NCBI RefSeq assembly: GCF_001270745.1
Contig: NZ_LFXL01000035.1
Coordinates: 39,138-103,137 of the forward strand
DNA length: 64,000 bases
Origin: Jiangella muralis
GTDB taxonomy: Bacteria > Actinomycetota > Actinomycetes > Jiangellales > Jiangellaceae
Direction: 5' to 3'
Within the stretch, counting starts at the first letter, position 1, and every line of letters begins with the position of its first letter. Below, piece after piece: positions 17,442-27,139 of the stretch. A program made the translations under genes and the position numbers. The notes beneath the pieces are model-generated. The model was given only the letters and a program-made list of their open reading frames with translations, was not told the origin of the DNA and searched no databases.

Positions 17442-18314
17442 GTGGCCGAGCGCCTCGCGGTGAAGAAGACCTACAAGCTGTACGTCGGCGGCAAGTTCCC
17501 GCGCTCGGAGTCCGGCCGGTCCTACGAGGTCACCGACGCCAAGGGCCGGTTCCTCGCCAACGCGGCCTGGGCCTCGCGCAAGGACGCCCGCGACGCCGTC
17601 GTCGCCGCCCGCAAGGCGGTCGGCGGGTGGTCCGGGGCGACGGCGTACAACCGCGGCCAGGTGCTGTACCGCGTCGCCGAGGTCATGGAGGGCCGGCACG
17701 CCCAGTTCGTCGACGAGGTGGCGGCCGGCGAGGGCGTGGCCCGCGCGAAGGCCGTGTCGCTCGTCGACGAGGCCATCGACCGCTGGGTCTGGTACGCCGG
17801 GTGGGCCGACAAGATCGCCCAGGTGGTCGGGTCGAGCAACCCGGTCGCCGGGCCGTACTTCGACTTCTCCGTGCCCGAGCCGACCGGCGTGGTCGCCGTG
17901 CTGGCGCCGCAGCGCTCGTCGCTGCTGGGGCTGGTCTCGGTGCTGGCGCCGGTCATCGTCGGCGGCAACACGGCGGTGCTGACGGCGTCGGCGGAGCGGC
18001 CGCTGCCCGCCATCACGCTGTCCGAGGTGCTGGCGACGTCCGACGTGCCCGGCGGTGTGGTCAACATCCTGACGGGGACGCTCGCCGACACCGCGCCGAT
18101 CCTGGCCGCGCACATGGACGTCAACGCCGTCGACCTCGCCGGCGCCGCGGGCGATGCCGAGCGGGCGAGCGCCCTGGAGCTGGCCGCGGCCGACAACCTC
18201 AAGCGGGTGGTGCGCGCGCCGGAGGCCGAGCCCGACTGGATCGCCGAGCCCGGCCTCGAGCGCATCACCGCCTACCTGGAGACGAAGACCGTCTGGCACC
18301 CGGTCGGCGTCTGA
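17442..18314 (+). CDS. Truncated aldehyde dehydrogenase-family protein (no catalytic domain)
   Basis: This 290-residue protein resembles the first 60 percent of an aldehyde dehydrogenase, including YKLYVGGKFPRSESGRSY, YAGWADKIAQVVGSSN, VAVLAPQRSSLLGLVSV and GGVVNILTG. It then lacks the catalytic Glu/Cys half and ends in ITAYLETKTVWHP, which resembles the extreme C-terminus of the family. The reading frame is clean and the GTG follows the partner's stop by 1 bp, so this is a maintained gene, not a fresh deletion. It may be a regulatory or structural partner of the full-length enzyme (inference). Confidence 0.8.
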   Translation: MAERLAVKKTYKLYVGGKFPRSESGRSYEVTDAKGRFLANAAWASRKDARDAVVAARKAVGGWSGATAYNRGQVLYRVAEVMEGRHAQFVDEVAAGEGVARAKAVSLVDEAIDRWVWYAGWADKIAQVVGSSNPVAGPYFDFSVPEPTGVVAVLAPQRSSLLGLVSVLAPVIVGGNTAVLTASAERPLPAITLSEVLATSDVPGGVVNILTGTLADTAPILAAHMDVNAVDLAGAAGDAERASALELAAADNLKRVVRAPEAEPDWIAEPGLERITAYLETKTVWHPVGV

Positions 18315-18318
18315 CCCG

Positions 18319-19494
18319 TCACTTCAGCGCGTCGGGGTCGCCCGGCGGCACCGTCACCGGGCCCGGCAACTGCGGGCCGAACGGCGCATCCAGCATCGCC
18401 TGCTCGCACCGGCCGTCCGGCGACACCCCCACCGTCAGCCGCGGGAAGACGTGGTCGCCCCAGGCGTTGGCGGCGGTGAACGACTGCTCGTCGTAGGCGC
18501 CGTCGTAGCAGTCCTCCTGCCAGCCGAGGTCGATCGGGTTGCCGTCCTGGTCATAGAGCCGGACGTTCTCCAGCAGCGCGCCGTCGGCGCCGTACGGGAA
18601 GATGTTGGTGACCTGGGCGCCCTCCTGGTCGTAGAAGCCCGGATCGTCGTAGCCACCGTCGACGTACTGCACGTGGGAGCCGGTGGCGGCCTCGAACGCC
18701 ACGCCGGCCACCACCAGGCCGCCGATCGCCAGCGCGGCGTTGACCGCCTGCACCGCGACCAGCCGCGGCCCGCGGATCTGCCGGGCCGCGGCCCGCCGGC
18801 CCAGCCACACCGAGGCGACCGTCGCCACCAGGAACACCGCCATGCCGAACGCCACGCTGCCCGCCACGAGGGCGGTGATCATCCCCAGCGCGACGGCCCG
18901 CGCGACCCACCAGGCCGGGCGCAGCGACGTGACCAGCTCGATCGCCGGCCGTCCCCACGGCATGCTGCGCACCCACTCCTCGACCTGCGCCAGCAGCGGC
19001 GCCGTCGGCAGTCTCCGCAGCTCGGCCACGGCGTCCTGACGGCCGATGACCAGCAGCAACGCCCCCGCGACGGCGAGCACGGCCGAGATCAGCGCCGGGA
19101 CCGCGAAGGTCCCGGGCGAGCCGCTCAGCTCGAACACGGTGTCGACGAACGCGAGCGCGGCCAGCCCGACGGCGCTCCAGCCGAAGAAGGCGACCACGAA
19201 CCGGACCAGCCGCCGGATGAAGCCGGTCCGCTCGCCGCTCGGCTCCGGCTCGGGTTGCGGCAATCCGGCCGCGGCGCGCAACTCGGCCGCGTACGCCGCC
19301 GGCGCGCCCAGCCGGTCGATCAGCACGCCGATCGTGACGTCGTCGCCGTACTCGGCCGCGACGTCGTCGAGGTGGTCGCGGACGTCCTCGGCGATCTCCG
19401 CGAGCTCGTCCGCCGGCAGGTCGCCGAGCTCGTCGCGGACCGCGGCGACGTACGTCGCGACGGCCGGGTGGGCGGTGGCCCGGGTGGTGCTCAC
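18319..19494 (-). CDS. HAAS-domain (DUF1700-like) multi-pass membrane protein
   Basis: This protein has 391 residues. The N-terminal ELGDLPADELAEIAEDVRDHLDDVAAE (about 20-46) matches the HAAS signalling domain usually encoded with PadR regulators. Hydrophobic segments follow at roughly 95-120, 128-150, 195-225 and 245-265, and a polar, probably extracytoplasmic tail from about 275 ends at 391. The GTG overlaps the PadR stop by 4 bp, as in typical PadR-HAAS pairs. Its role is unknown; such pairs often control or sense envelope functions. Confidence 0.82.
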   Translation of the reverse strand: MSTTRATAHPAVATYVAAVRDELGDLPADELAEIAEDVRDHLDDVAAEYGDDVTIGVLIDRLGAPAAYAAELRAAAGLPQPEPEPSGERTGFIRRLVRFVVAFFGWSAVGLAALAFVDTVFELSGSPGTFAVPALISAVLAVAGALLLVIGRQDAVAELRRLPTAPLLAQVEEWVRSMPWGRPAIELVTSLRPAWWVARAVALGMITALVAGSVAFGMAVFLVATVASVWLGRRAAARQIRGPRLVAVQAVNAALAIGGLVVAGVAFEAATGSHVQYVDGGYDDPGFYDQEGAQVTNIFPYGADGALLENVRLYDQDGNPIDLGWQEDCYDGAYDEQSFTAANAWGDHVFPRLTVGVSPDGRCEQAMLDAPFGPQLPGPVTVPPGDPDALK

Positions 19495-19826
19495 GCTGCC
19501 TCCTTGGTGGCGTGGTCGACCAGCTCCGTCAGCACCCCGGCGAACTCGCGCCACGTCTTGGCCGAGCGTCGCAGCAGGTCACGGCCGGTGCCGTTGAGGC
19601 TGTAATACTTGCGGTGCGGGCCCTCCTCGGAGGGCACGACGTACGTGGTCAGCGCGCCGGCGTGGTAGAGCCGCCGGAGCGTCCCGTAGACCGAGGCGTC
19701 ACCGACCTCGCTCAGTCCGGCCGCGCGCAGCCGCCGCACGACGTCATAGCCGTAACCGTCCTCCTCGCGCAGGACGGCGAGCACGGCGAGGTCGAGCACA
19801 CCCTTGAGGAGCTGACTGGTGTCCAT
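19491..19826 (-). CDS. PadR-family transcriptional regulator
   Basis: This 111-residue winged-helix regulator starts with LLKGVLDLAVLAVLREEDGYGYDVVRRLR, recognition helix around VGDASVYGTLRRLYHAGAL, and wing RKYYSLNGTGRDLL: the canonical PadR order. A C-terminal dimerisation helix follows. It is the first gene of a two-gene unit with the HAAS-domain protein (4-bp overlap). PadR proteins are usually repressors of the adjacent unit. Confidence 0.92.
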   Translation of the reverse strand: MDTSQLLKGVLDLAVLAVLREEDGYGYDVVRRLRAAGLSEVGDASVYGTLRRLYHAGALTTYVVPSEEGPHRKYYSLNGTGRDLLRRSAKTWREFAGVLTELVDHATKEAA

Positions 19827-19875
19827 GGCGGACTATTCTGCATGACGCAGTACTGCGCGTCACGCGACACGCCGC

Positions 19876-19943
19876 CCACGCCCATGATCATCAACCTTTT
19901 GCGCTGGTGGAGCAGCACAAAAGGTTGATGATCATGGGCGTGG
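19876..19943. repeat. Perfect 25-bp inverted repeat, TGATCA-type family
   Basis: Arm 19876-19900 is an exact reverse complement of arm 19919-19943 (25/25), with an 18-nt loop. The loop-proximal arm ends are TTTT/AAAA, and the arms contain CATGATCATCAACC. It lies 12 bp beyond the copA stop (19955, leftward), the right place for a terminator of the copper operon. Confidence 0.85.
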
Positions 19944-19954
19944 GGTTGCCGGCG

Positions 19955-22171
19955 TCAGGCGGCTGCCTTGAACCGGCGCAGCCGCAGGCTGTTCGACACC
20001 ACGAACACCGACGAGAACGCCATGGCCGCGCCCGCCAGCATCGGGTTGAGCAGTCCGGCCGCGGCCAGCGGCAGCGCCGCGACGTTGTAGCCGAAGGCCC
20101 AGAACAGGTTGCCCTTGATGGTCGAGAGCGTGCGCCGGGCCAGCCGGATCGCGTCGGCGGCCGCGTTGAGGTCGCCACGGACCAGGGTGAGGTCGGACGC
20201 CTCGATCGCGACGTCGGTGCCGGTGCCCATCGCCAGGCCGAGGTCGGCCTGGGCCAGTGCGGCGGCGTCGTTGACACCGTCGCCGACCATCGCGACGACC
20301 TTGCCCTCGCTCTGCAGCCGCTTCACCACGTCGACCTTGTCGGCCGGCAGCACCTCCGCGACCACCTCGTCGATGCCCACCTCACGCGCGACGGACCGCG
20401 CCGTCGCCTCGTTGTCGCCGGTCAGCAGGATCGGGGTCAGCCCCAGGCCGCGCAGCCGGGCGATCGCGTCGGCGGACGTCGGCTTGACGGCGTCGGCGAC
20501 CACCAGCACGCCACGCGCGGCGCCATCCCATGCGACGGCGACGGCGGTGCGGCCCGCGGCCTCGGCCCGCTCCATCGCCACCTGCAGCGACGGCGGGAGC
20601 TGGACGGACCACTCGGCGAGCAGCCGCGGCCGACCGGCCAGCACGCCGTGCCCGTCGACGACACCCTGGACGCCGAGGCCCTCGATGTTGCGGAAGTCCT
20701 CGACGGCGGGCAGCGCGCCGGCCCGCGAGCGGGCGCCGTCGGCGACGGCCTTGGCGATCGGGTGCTCCGACGCGTCTTCCAGGGCGCCGGCCAGCCGCAG
20801 CAGTTCGTCGGCGGACTCGTCCTCGGCGGGCACGACGTCGAGCAGCGTCATGGTGCCGGTGGTGACCGTGCCGGTCTTGTCGAGCACGACGGTGTCGACG
20901 CGACGGGTCGACTCGAGCACCTGCGGGCCCTTGATGATGATGCCCAGCTGGGCCCCGCGGCCGGTGCCGACCAGCAGCGCCGTCGGCGTGGCCAGGCCCA
21001 GCGCGCACGGGCAGGCGATGATCAGCACGGCCACCCCGGCCGCGAACGCCGCCGCGGCCCCGCCGCCGGTGCCCAGCCAGAAGCCCAGCGTGGCGACGGC
21101 CAGCCCGATGACGATCGGCACGAAGATGCCGGAGACGCGGTCGGCCAGGCGTTGCACCTCGGCCTTGCCGTTCTGCGCGTCCTCGACCAGCTTGGCCAGC
21201 TGCGCGAGCTGGGTGTCGGCGCCGACCCGGGTGGCCCGCACGACCAGCCGGCCGTGCGCGTTGACGGTGGCGCCGGCGACCTCGTCGCCCGCACCGACCT
21301 CGACCGGGACGGACTCGCCGGTCAGCATCGACCGGTCGACGGCCGACGCGCCCTCGGTGACGACGCCGTCGGTGGCGATCTTCTCCCCCGGCCGGACGAC
21401 GAACAGGTCGCCGACGGCGAGGTCGCCGGCCGGGATGCGCTGCTCGACGCCGTCACGCAGGACGGAGACCTCCTTGGCGCCCAGCTCCAGCAACGCCCGC
21501 AGCGCCGCACCGGCCCGCCGCTTCGACCGGGCCTCGAAGTACCGCCCAGCCAGGATGAACGTGGTGACACCGGCCGCGACCTCGAGGTAGATGTCGCCTG
21601 CGCCGCCGCCGCGCGAGATGGTGAACTCGAACGGGTGCTTCATGCCGGGCATGCCGGCGGTGCCCCAGAACAGCGCGTACACCGACCAGCTGAGCGCGGC
21701 CAGCGTGCCCATGGAGATGAGGGTGTCCATGGTGGCGTTGCCGTGCCGCAGGTTGGTCCAGGCCGCCTTGTGGAACGGCAGCCCGGCGCCCAGCACGACC
21801 GGCGCGGCCAGCGTCAGCGACAGCCACTGCCAGTAGTCGAACTGCCAGGCCGGCACCATGGCCAGCACGATGACCGGCACGCTGAGCACGGCAGACAGGA
21901 TCAGCCGGTCGCGCAGCGGACGCACCGGGTCGGCCTCCGCCACCTCGGCGGCGGACGGCTCGGGCTGCGGCAGCCGCGCGGTGTACCCGGCGGACTCGAC
22001 CGCCCCGATCAGCTCCGCGGTGGCGATGTCGCCGTCGTAGCTGACCCGTGCCTTCTCCGTCGCGTAGTTGACGGTGGCCGTGACGCCGTCGAGCTTGTTG
22101 AGCTTCTTCTCGACGCGCATGGCGCACGAGGCGCAGGTCATGCCGCCGATCTCGAGGTCGACGGTGCTCAT
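19955..22171 (-). CDS. copA: Copper-translocating P1B-type ATPase
   Basis: This 738-residue heavy-metal ATPase exports Cu(I) across the cytoplasmic membrane. It has one N-terminal metal-binding domain with MTCASC at 11-16. The membrane CPC motif ([14 protein letters not shown]) is near 386-388, phosphorylation motif [10 protein letters not shown] near 429, and the hinge [22 protein letters not shown] near 627. The late [23 protein letters not shown] carries the Cu(I)-type MAFSSV motif. The ATG overlaps the stop of the upstream secreted-protein gene by 4 bp. It is the last gene of the csoR-copZ-copA unit and is presumably copper-induced through CsoR. Confidence 0.95.
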   Translation of the reverse strand: MSTVDLEIGGMTCASCAMRVEKKLNKLDGVTATVNYATEKARVSYDGDIATAELIGAVESAGYTARLPQPEPSAAEVAEADPVRPLRDRLILSAVLSVPVIVLAMVPAWQFDYWQWLSLTLAAPVVLGAGLPFHKAAWTNLRHGNATMDTLISMGTLAALSWSVYALFWGTAGMPGMKHPFEFTISRGGGAGDIYLEVAAGVTTFILAGRYFEARSKRRAGAALRALLELGAKEVSVLRDGVEQRIPAGDLAVGDLFVVRPGEKIATDGVVTEGASAVDRSMLTGESVPVEVGAGDEVAGATVNAHGRLVVRATRVGADTQLAQLAKLVEDAQNGKAEVQRLADRVSGIFVPIVIGLAVATLGFWLGTGGGAAAAFAAGVAVLIIACPCALGLATPTALLVGTGRGAQLGIIIKGPQVLESTRRVDTVVLDKTGTVTTGTMTLLDVVPAEDESADELLRLAGALEDASEHPIAKAVADGARSRAGALPAVEDFRNIEGLGVQGVVDGHGVLAGRPRLLAEWSVQLPPSLQVAMERAEAAGRTAVAVAWDGAARGVLVVADAVKPTSADAIARLRGLGLTPILLTGDNEATARSVAREVGIDEVVAEVLPADKVDVVKRLQSEGKVVAMVGDGVNDAAALAQADLGLAMGTGTDVAIEASDLTLVRGDLNAAADAIRLARRTLSTIKGNLFWAFGYNVAALPLAAAGLLNPMLAGAAMAFSSVFVVSNSLRLRRFKAAA

Positions 22172-23094
22172 GGGTGATCCTCCGCGGCGATCGTGAACTC
22201 CGCGGTACGGACGACACCGTCGTGTTCGAAGTCGAAGAACAGCCGGTAGTCGGCCGCGGACGCGGCGGTGGCGAAGAACGAGACGTCCGGTCCGGACGGC
22301 GTGACGCCGTCGCCGGGCTCGCCCTCGGGGTGAACGTGCAGGTAGGCGAGGTCGCCGTCGCGCAGCGCCACCAGGTGGCCGTAGGCGCCGAGGTACGGCT
22401 CGAGATCGGTGACCGGGACGCCGTCGCGGCTGACGGACAGCGTCAGCTTCGACTCGACCCCGGTGTCCATGTGACCGTCGAGCGTGACGGTGTAGCCGTC
22501 GACCTGCGCGGTGGTGCTGGCCGGGGGCAGCGCCGCCGGCTGGTAGTCGCCCGGGACGGACAGGCTGGTCCCGAGCGTCAGGGCCTCACCCTCGGTGGAG
22601 AAGTCGGCGAACAGCTTCCACTCGCCGGACGTGAGGTCGAGCGGGACGCTCCAGGTGCCGTCGTCGGCCCGCACCGGGTGGACGTGCTGGTACCCGGTGA
22701 AGTCGCGGCGGACGGCGATGAGGTGCAGTTCCTGCTCGTGCTCGACGTCGTACTCGGTGACGGGTCCGTCGGGACCGTCGATGGTGAACTGGAGCGGCTG
22801 GGCCGGCCCGGCGGGCAGGGTGTCGGCCGCCAGCGCGAACGTGTAGCCGTTCTCGGAGACCATCAGGCCCCCGGGCAGGTGCTCGGCAGCCTCGGCCGAT
22901 TCGTCGTGGCCTTCCTCTTCCTCGCCCGCCTCGTCGTCGTGCCCGTCCATGCCGGACTCCTCCTCCGACTCGGCCGCGGCGGGCGCGGTGTCGTCCTCGC
23001 CGATCGGGCCGACGACACCGCCGACCGCGGCCGCCAGGCCGAACGCGCCGGCGAGGCACAGCGCATAGACACCGAGTTTGGCCGGCGCGTTCAT
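22168..23094 (-). CDS. Membrane-anchored or secreted His-rich protein of the copper operon
   Basis: This 308-residue protein has a hydrophobic N-terminal signal/anchor (about 5-28, [22 protein letters not shown]) and an acidic Asp/Glu/His stretch at about 33-75 ([18 protein letters not shown]). Two Ig-like beta-rich repeats follow, each with a histidine motif: [14 protein letters not shown] near 137 and [10 protein letters not shown] near 257. The context between copZ and copA, and the repeated HVHP motifs, suggest extracytoplasmic copper binding (inference). Similar proteins appear in actinobacterial copper operons as hypothetical or heavy-metal-binding-domain proteins. Its stop overlaps the copA start. 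Confidence 0.8.
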   Translation of the reverse strand: MNAPAKLGVYALCLAGAFGLAAAVGGVVGPIGEDDTAPAAAESEEESGMDGHDDEAGEEEEGHDESAEAAEHLPGGLMVSENGYTFALAADTLPAGPAQPLQFTIDGPDGPVTEYDVEHEQELHLIAVRRDFTGYQHVHPVRADDGTWSVPLDLTSGEWKLFADFSTEGEALTLGTSLSVPGDYQPAALPPASTTAQVDGYTVTLDGHMDTGVESKLTLSVSRDGVPVTDLEPYLGAYGHLVALRDGDLAYLHVHPEGEPGDGVTPSGPDVSFFATAASAADYRLFFDFEHDGVVRTAEFTIAAEDHP

Positions 23095-23118
23095 GGCACT
23101 ACCTCCGTGGACAGGGGC

Positions 23119-23328
23119 TCAGGACCCGGTGAGCTGGTAGCCGGCCTCTTCGACCGCGGCCTTGACGTCGTCGGCGCCGAGCGGCGACGCGCTGGTGACG
23201 TCGACGTTGCCGGTGGCGAGGTCGACGTCGACCTGGCTGACGCCGTCGAGCCGGCCGAGCTCCTCGCGGACCGACCCGGCGCAGTGGTCACAGGTCATGC
23301 CGACGACGGTGTAGGTGGAGGTGGTCAT
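23119..23328 (-). CDS. copZ: Copper chaperone (heavy-metal-associated domain)
   Basis: This 69-residue single HMA domain has the ferredoxin-like beta-alpha-beta pattern. The metal site is MTCDHC at 11-16 (Cys13, Cys16). It would carry Cu(I) in the cytosol and deliver it to CopA or CsoR. It lies in the csoR-copZ-secreted protein-copA operon, 43 bp after the csoR stop and 24 bp before the next gene's start. Confidence 0.92.
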   Translation of the reverse strand: MTTSTYTVVGMTCDHCAGSVREELGRLDGVSQVDVDLATGNVDVTSASPLGADDVKAAVEEAGYQLTGS

Positions 23329-23371
23329 GGCGATGCCTTCCCTCGGTACGGTGGTGCGTGGACGGCGCGAG

Positions 23372-23683
23372 TCAGGACCGGACGAGCCGGGCGATGGCGT
23401 CGGAGGCCTCCTTGACCTTCACGTCGGCCTCGGCGCCGCCCTGACGGGCCGCCTCGACGACGCAGTGGGCCAGGTGCTCCTCCAGCAGGCCGAGCGCGAC
23501 CGACTCCAGGGCCTTCGTCATGGCCGAGACCTGCGTGAGGATGTCGATGCAGTACTTCTCCTCGTCCACCATGCGCTGCAGCCCCCGCGCCTGACCCTCG
23601 ATGCGGGTGAGCCGCTTGAGGTAGTCGTCCTTGCGGTGGATGTAGCCATGGGGGGCGTGGCCCTCGTCCTGTGTCTCGGTCAT
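23372..23683 (-). CDS. csoR: Copper-sensing repressor CsoR
   Basis: This 103-residue CsoR/RcnR-family repressor has the Cu(I) ligands Cys45, His70 and Cys74 at the spacing of M. tuberculosis CsoR (C-x24-H-x3-C), in YCIDIL and EEHLAHCVVEA. An N-terminal His-rich stretch (HAPHGYIHRKDD) precedes the first helix. ATG 23683 has a strong GAGGAGGA ribosome-binding site; upstream in-frame codons do not. Cu(I) binding releases the operator at 23762-23781 and derepresses the operon. Confidence 0.93.
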   Translation of the reverse strand: MTETQDEGHAPHGYIHRKDDYLKRLTRIEGQARGLQRMVDEEKYCIDILTQVSAMTKALESVALGLLEEHLAHCVVEAARQGGAEADVKVKEASDAIARLVRS

Positions 23684-23716
23684 GAGTCCTCCTCGCGTCG
23701 ACGCCGATCCGTTCCT

Positions 23717-23781
23717 ATACACGGTACCCAGGTGCCGTATCGGCGTCTGCCATATTCATACACTACCCCCCTAGGGTATGT
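23717..23781. promoter_or_regulatory. CsoR operator region of the copper operon
   Basis: TACCCCCCTAGGGTA at 23764-23778 is the typical GC-flanked CsoR box, with C-rich and G-rich halves around TAG. A second palindrome, ACGGTACCCAGGTGCCGT at 23721-23738, is flanked by CGCCGAT (23702) and ATCGGCG (23739). It could form a leader hairpin or a second operator site. Both lie between csoR (start 23683, leftward) and the reductase-like gene at 23897. Confidence 0.6.
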
Positions 23782-23896
23782 CCACTCCCGCGTGGCAGAG
23801 GGGTGACGCCGCGGCGACGCCAGCGTGTGGTTCGCTCGCCCCGCACGGCGTCCGGCACCGCTTGAGCACGAACGGAAGAAACAGGGGGACCAGATC

Positions 23897-24505
23897 ATGA
23901 AATTGACGGCCACCATGCAGGTCACGGTCGACGGCGTAGCGCAGGGCAACGGCGGGGCACACCCCGATCTCGACCCCGGGTTCGAACGCGGCGGCTGGGC
24001 GCTGCCGCTGTTCGACAGCGAGTCCACGACCCACGTCGAACAGCGCTGCCTGAAGGCCGACGCGTTCCTGTTCGGCCGGCGGACCTACGACTTCTTCGCC
24101 AGCACCTGGGGCACGATCGACGACATGGTGAAGAGCACCATCGGCCAGGCCTTCAACACGCGGCCCAAGTACGTGGCCTCGACCACCCTCACCGACCCGG
24201 GGTGGGGCCCCGCGACCGTCGTCGCCGATGCGGCCGCCGTCCGCGAGCTGAAGGCCGCCCCCGGCGGGGAACTGCAGGTGCACGGCAGCATCGCCCTGGT
24301 CCGCTGGCTGCTGGAGAACGACCTCGTCGACGAACTGGAGCTGCTCGTGTTCCCGGTCGTCGTCGGCGAGGGCACGCGGCTGTTCCCCGACGCCGGCCCG
24401 GACCACGCGCTCGACCTCGTGGAGTCACGAACCTTCCCGAAGGGCGTCGTGCTCCAGGTCTACCGGCCGGCCGGGCGCCCGCAGTACGCACCGGTCGCCG
24501 GCTGA
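23897..24505 (+). CDS. Dihydrofolate reductase-like (RibD C-terminal domain) protein
   Basis: This 202-residue stand-alone RibD-C/DHFR-like protein starts KLTATMQVTVDGVAQG. The pyridine-nucleotide-binding region includes ADAFLFGRRTYDFF (about 55-68) and GELQVHGSIALVRWLLENDLVDEL (about 125-148), and it closes with VFPVVVGEGTRLFPD. Such proteins are NADPH-dependent reductases of undefined substrate, widespread in actinobacteria. AGGGGGA lies 8 bp before the ATG. It is divergent from the copper operon, but copper control is only a possibility. Confidence 0.88.
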   Translation: MKLTATMQVTVDGVAQGNGGAHPDLDPGFERGGWALPLFDSESTTHVEQRCLKADAFLFGRRTYDFFASTWGTIDDMVKSTIGQAFNTRPKYVASTTLTDPGWGPATVVADAAAVRELKAAPGGELQVHGSIALVRWLLENDLVDELELLVFPVVVGEGTRLFPDAGPDHALDLVESRTFPKGVVLQVYRPAGRPQYAPVAG

Positions 24506-24539
24506 CGCAGGCCGCCGGGCGTCCGCTCGGGCCGGCCGG

Positions 24540-25166
24540 GTGGTCGTGACAGACTGTGCCTCCGTGCACCGTGTCGTCCTCCTCGCCGGCCCGTCGGGCA
24601 GCGGCAAGTCCCGGCTGGCCCGCGAGAGCGGCCTGCCGGTGCTGAACCTCGACCACTTCTACCGCGACGGCGACGACCCGGGGATGCCGCGCCATCCGGA
24701 CCTCGGGATCATCGACTGGGACGACCCCCGCGCCTGGGATGCCGAGCGCGCCGTCGACACGCTGGTCCAGCTGAGCCGCACCGGCAGCGCCCAGATCCCG
24801 GTGTACGACATCGCGCACGACCGCACCGTCGGCAGCGAGCCGTTCACCGTCGGGACGGCGCCGGTGTTCGTCGCCGAAGGGCTGTTCGCGGCCGACATCG
24901 TGGCCGAGTGCCGGTCGCGGGGCATCCTGGCCGACGCCATCGTGCTGCACCGCAAGCCATGGAAGAACTTCGTGCGCCGGCTCGCCCGCGACCTCGCCGA
25001 GCGCCGCAAGCCGCCGCTGACGTTGCTGCGTCGCGGGCGGGAACTGATGCGCACCGAGCGGGTGATCGTCGACCGGCAGCGCGCCCTCGGTGCCCGCCCG
25101 GCCGACGCGCAGCAGGTCCGGGACGCGCTCAGGGATGCCGCCGGTGCGCCCTCCGGGAAGCCCTGA
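24540..25166 (+). CDS. Uridine kinase-like P-loop kinase
   Basis: This protein of about 208 residues has Walker A GPSGSGKS at about 17-24, then the nucleoside-kinase-like LNLDHFYRDGDDPGMP and IIDWDDPRAWDAERAVDTL. PVYDIAHDRTV and FVAEGLFAADIV follow, with basic lid residues (RKPWKNFVRRLARDLAERRK). The order matches uridine/cytidine kinase relatives, so phosphorylation of a nucleoside is plausible and would suit this locus. The start is uncertain: GTG codons at 24540, 24546 and 24564 are all in frame, with no decisive ribosome-binding site. Confidence 0.8.
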   Translation: MVVTDCASVHRVVLLAGPSGSGKSRLARESGLPVLNLDHFYRDGDDPGMPRHPDLGIIDWDDPRAWDAERAVDTLVQLSRTGSAQIPVYDIAHDRTVGSEPFTVGTAPVFVAEGLFAADIVAECRSRGILADAIVLHRKPWKNFVRRLARDLAERRKPPLTLLRRGRELMRTERVIVDRQRALGARPADAQQVRDALRDAAGAPSGKP

Positions 25167-25237
25167 CCTGCGGTCTCCGGGTCGGACCATCCGCGAGACG
25201 GACGCCCGGCGGGCGCCCGCGGACCTACCGTTGAGGT

Positions 25238-25450
25238 ATGAGCACAAGCAGCTATTTCTCAGAGGCCCGAGGCGGACTGGTCCGCCCGACCGGCAACCGC
25301 ATGATCGGCGGCGTCTGCGCCGGCCTGGCCCGGCGGTTCGGCATGAAGACGCGCACCGTGCGCATCCTCTTCCTGCTGTCCTGCCTGCTGCCCGGCCCGC
25401 AGGTGCTCGTCTACCTGGCGCTCTGGATCATCATGCCGACCGAGGACTGA
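25238..25450 (+). CDS. PspC-domain small membrane protein
   Basis: This 70-residue single PspC domain has [30 protein letters not shown] at about 16-45, followed by a hydrophobic helix ([22 protein letters not shown]). PspC proteins are linked to envelope stress. Its 3' end overlaps the 3' end of the convergent adenosine deaminase by 20 bp. Confidence 0.88.
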   Translation: MSTSSYFSEARGGLVRPTGNRMIGGVCAGLARRFGMKTRTVRILFLLSCLLPGPQVLVYLALWIIMPTED

Positions 25451-26561
25451 CCCCGGCCGTCCGCACCCGGTCGAACGCCCGCTGGGCGCCCAGCGCGGCG
25501 TACCCGGGCTTGACGACATCGTTGATCAGCGCCAGCCGCTGGTCGAACGGGATGAACGCACTCTTCAGCGCATTCACCGTGAACCACTCGAAGTCCGGCA
25601 GGTCGTAGCCGAAGGCGTCGGCCAGCAGGGCGAACTCGCGGGACATCGAGGTTCCGCTCATCAGCCGGTTGTCGGTGTTGACGGTGACCCGGAACCGCAG
25701 CCGCGCGAGCAGGCCGATCGGGTGCTCGGCGATCGAGCCCGCGGCGCCGGTCTGGATGTTCGACGACGGGCACAGCTCCAGCGGGATCCGCTTGTCGCGG
25801 ACGTACGCCGCCAGCCGCCCCAGCGTCACCGAACCGTCGGGCGCCACCGAGACGTCGTCGATGATGCGCACGCCGTGGCCCAGGCGGTCGGCGCCGCACC
25901 ACTGCAGCGCCTCCCAGATGGACGGCAGCCCGAACGCCTCGCCGGCGTGGATGGTGAAATGCGCGTTCTCGCGGCGCAGGTACTCGAACGCGTCGAGGTG
26001 GCGGGTGGGCGGGAAGCCGGCCTCGGCGCCGGCGATGTCGAAGCCGACGACGCCGGCCTCGCGGTTCGCGACCGCCAGCTCGGCGATCTCGCGCGACCGG
26101 GCGGCGTGCCGCATGGCCGTCAGCAGCGTCGCGACCCGGATGGGCCGGCCCGCCGCGGCCGCCCGCGTCTCGCCCAGCCGGAACCCCTGCTCGACCGCCG
26201 CCACGACGTCGTCCAGCGACAGGCCGCCGCCGAGGTGCTGCTCCGGCGCGTACCGCACCTCGGCGTAGACGACGCCGTCGGCGGCGAGGTCCTCGGCGCA
26301 CTCGGCGGCCACCCGCACCAGCGCGTCGCGGGTCTGCATGACGGCGACCGTGTGCTCGAACGTCGCCAGGTACCGCTCCAGCGACAGCGAGTCGGCCGCG
26401 TCGGTGAACCACCGCCGCAGGCTGGCCTCGTCGGAGGCCGGCAGTTCGTGCCCGATCTCACCCGCCAGCTCGAGAACGGTGGCCGGCCGCAGCCCGCCGT
26501 CGAGGTGGTCGTGCAGCAGCACCTTCGGCGCGGCCAGGATCTCGGCGTCGGTCGGTCGCAT
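25431..26561 (-). CDS. add: Adenosine deaminase
   Basis: This 376-residue enzyme converts (deoxy)adenosine to (deoxy)inosine in the cytosol. Zn ligands HDH at residues 17-19 (LLHDHLDGG), the catalytic HAGEAFG near 210, the GHGVRI helix and the late [17 protein letters not shown] (Zn-binding Asp) are all present. The ATG start sits 15 residues before the HxH motif, as is normal for the family. Inosine made here is the substrate of the phosphorylase at 271. In M. tuberculosis add is next to deoA; here about 14 kb separates them. Confidence 0.95.
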   Translation of the reverse strand: MRPTDAEILAAPKVLLHDHLDGGLRPATVLELAGEIGHELPASDEASLRRWFTDAADSLSLERYLATFEHTVAVMQTRDALVRVAAECAEDLAADGVVYAEVRYAPEQHLGGGLSLDDVVAAVEQGFRLGETRAAAAGRPIRVATLLTAMRHAARSREIAELAVANREAGVVGFDIAGAEAGFPPTRHLDAFEYLRRENAHFTIHAGEAFGLPSIWEALQWCGADRLGHGVRIIDDVSVAPDGSVTLGRLAAYVRDKRIPLELCPSSNIQTGAAGSIAEHPIGLLARLRFRVTVNTDNRLMSGTSMSREFALLADAFGYDLPDFEWFTVNALKSAFIPFDQRLALINDVVKPGYAALGAQRAFDRVRTAGVSPRSA

Positions 26562-26614
26562 GCTCCGAACCTACCCCGCCGATTGGCTACATCGCCGCTG
26601 GGTACGACCCGGAT

Positions 26615-27139
26615 GTGAGCCAGCCTCTCGCGACGCTGCCGAGCAGCCGCGACGCCGTCGCCGCACGCCGCGGCCGGAACCTGCGCCGCGTCGGCATCGT
26701 GGCGTTGACCCTCCTGATCGTGGCCGCGCTCGCCGGTCTGCTGGGGCCGCGGGCGGCCACCACGACGACGTCCGGCGGCGGCTACGAGCTGACCGTCCGG
26801 CACGGCCAGATCACCCGGCCGGGCCTGCCGATCCCGCTGGAGATCACCGTCGAGCGGTCCGGCGGATTCGACGGTGCCGTGACGCTCACCGTCAGCCGCG
26901 ACCTGCTGGACCGGCTGGACTTCAACAACTGGTCGCCCAACGCCGACGGCGAGTCGCCGGGTCCGGACCGGGTGGAGTACGTGTTCACCCCGCCGAGCGG
27001 TGACGTGCTGCACGTCCTGCTGGACGCCCGCACCGCGCCCGGCCAGCTGCCCGGCCTCGGCCGGTACGCCGTCACCGTCCTCGACCCGGACGGCGGCGTC
27101 GCGGCCGAGGCGGCGTTCCGGCTGGCGGTGCTGCCCTGA
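26615..27139 (+). CDS. Single-pass membrane protein of unknown function
   Basis: This 174-residue protein has a basic N-terminus (RRGRNLRRVG), one membrane helix at about 26-45 (IVALTLLIVAALAGLLGP), and an extracytoplasmic beta-rich domain. I recognise no family. The GTG start is 53 bp from the divergent add start. Its stop overlaps the DUF421 start by 1 bp (TGATG), so the two are coupled and may work together at the membrane. Confidence 0.75.
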   Translation: MSQPLATLPSSRDAVAARRGRNLRRVGIVALTLLIVAALAGLLGPRAATTTTSGGGYELTVRHGQITRPGLPIPLEITVERSGGFDGAVTLTVSRDLLDRLDFNNWSPNADGESPGPDRVEYVFTPPSGDVLHVLLDARTAPGQLPGLGRYAVTVLDPDGGVAAEAAFRLAVLP

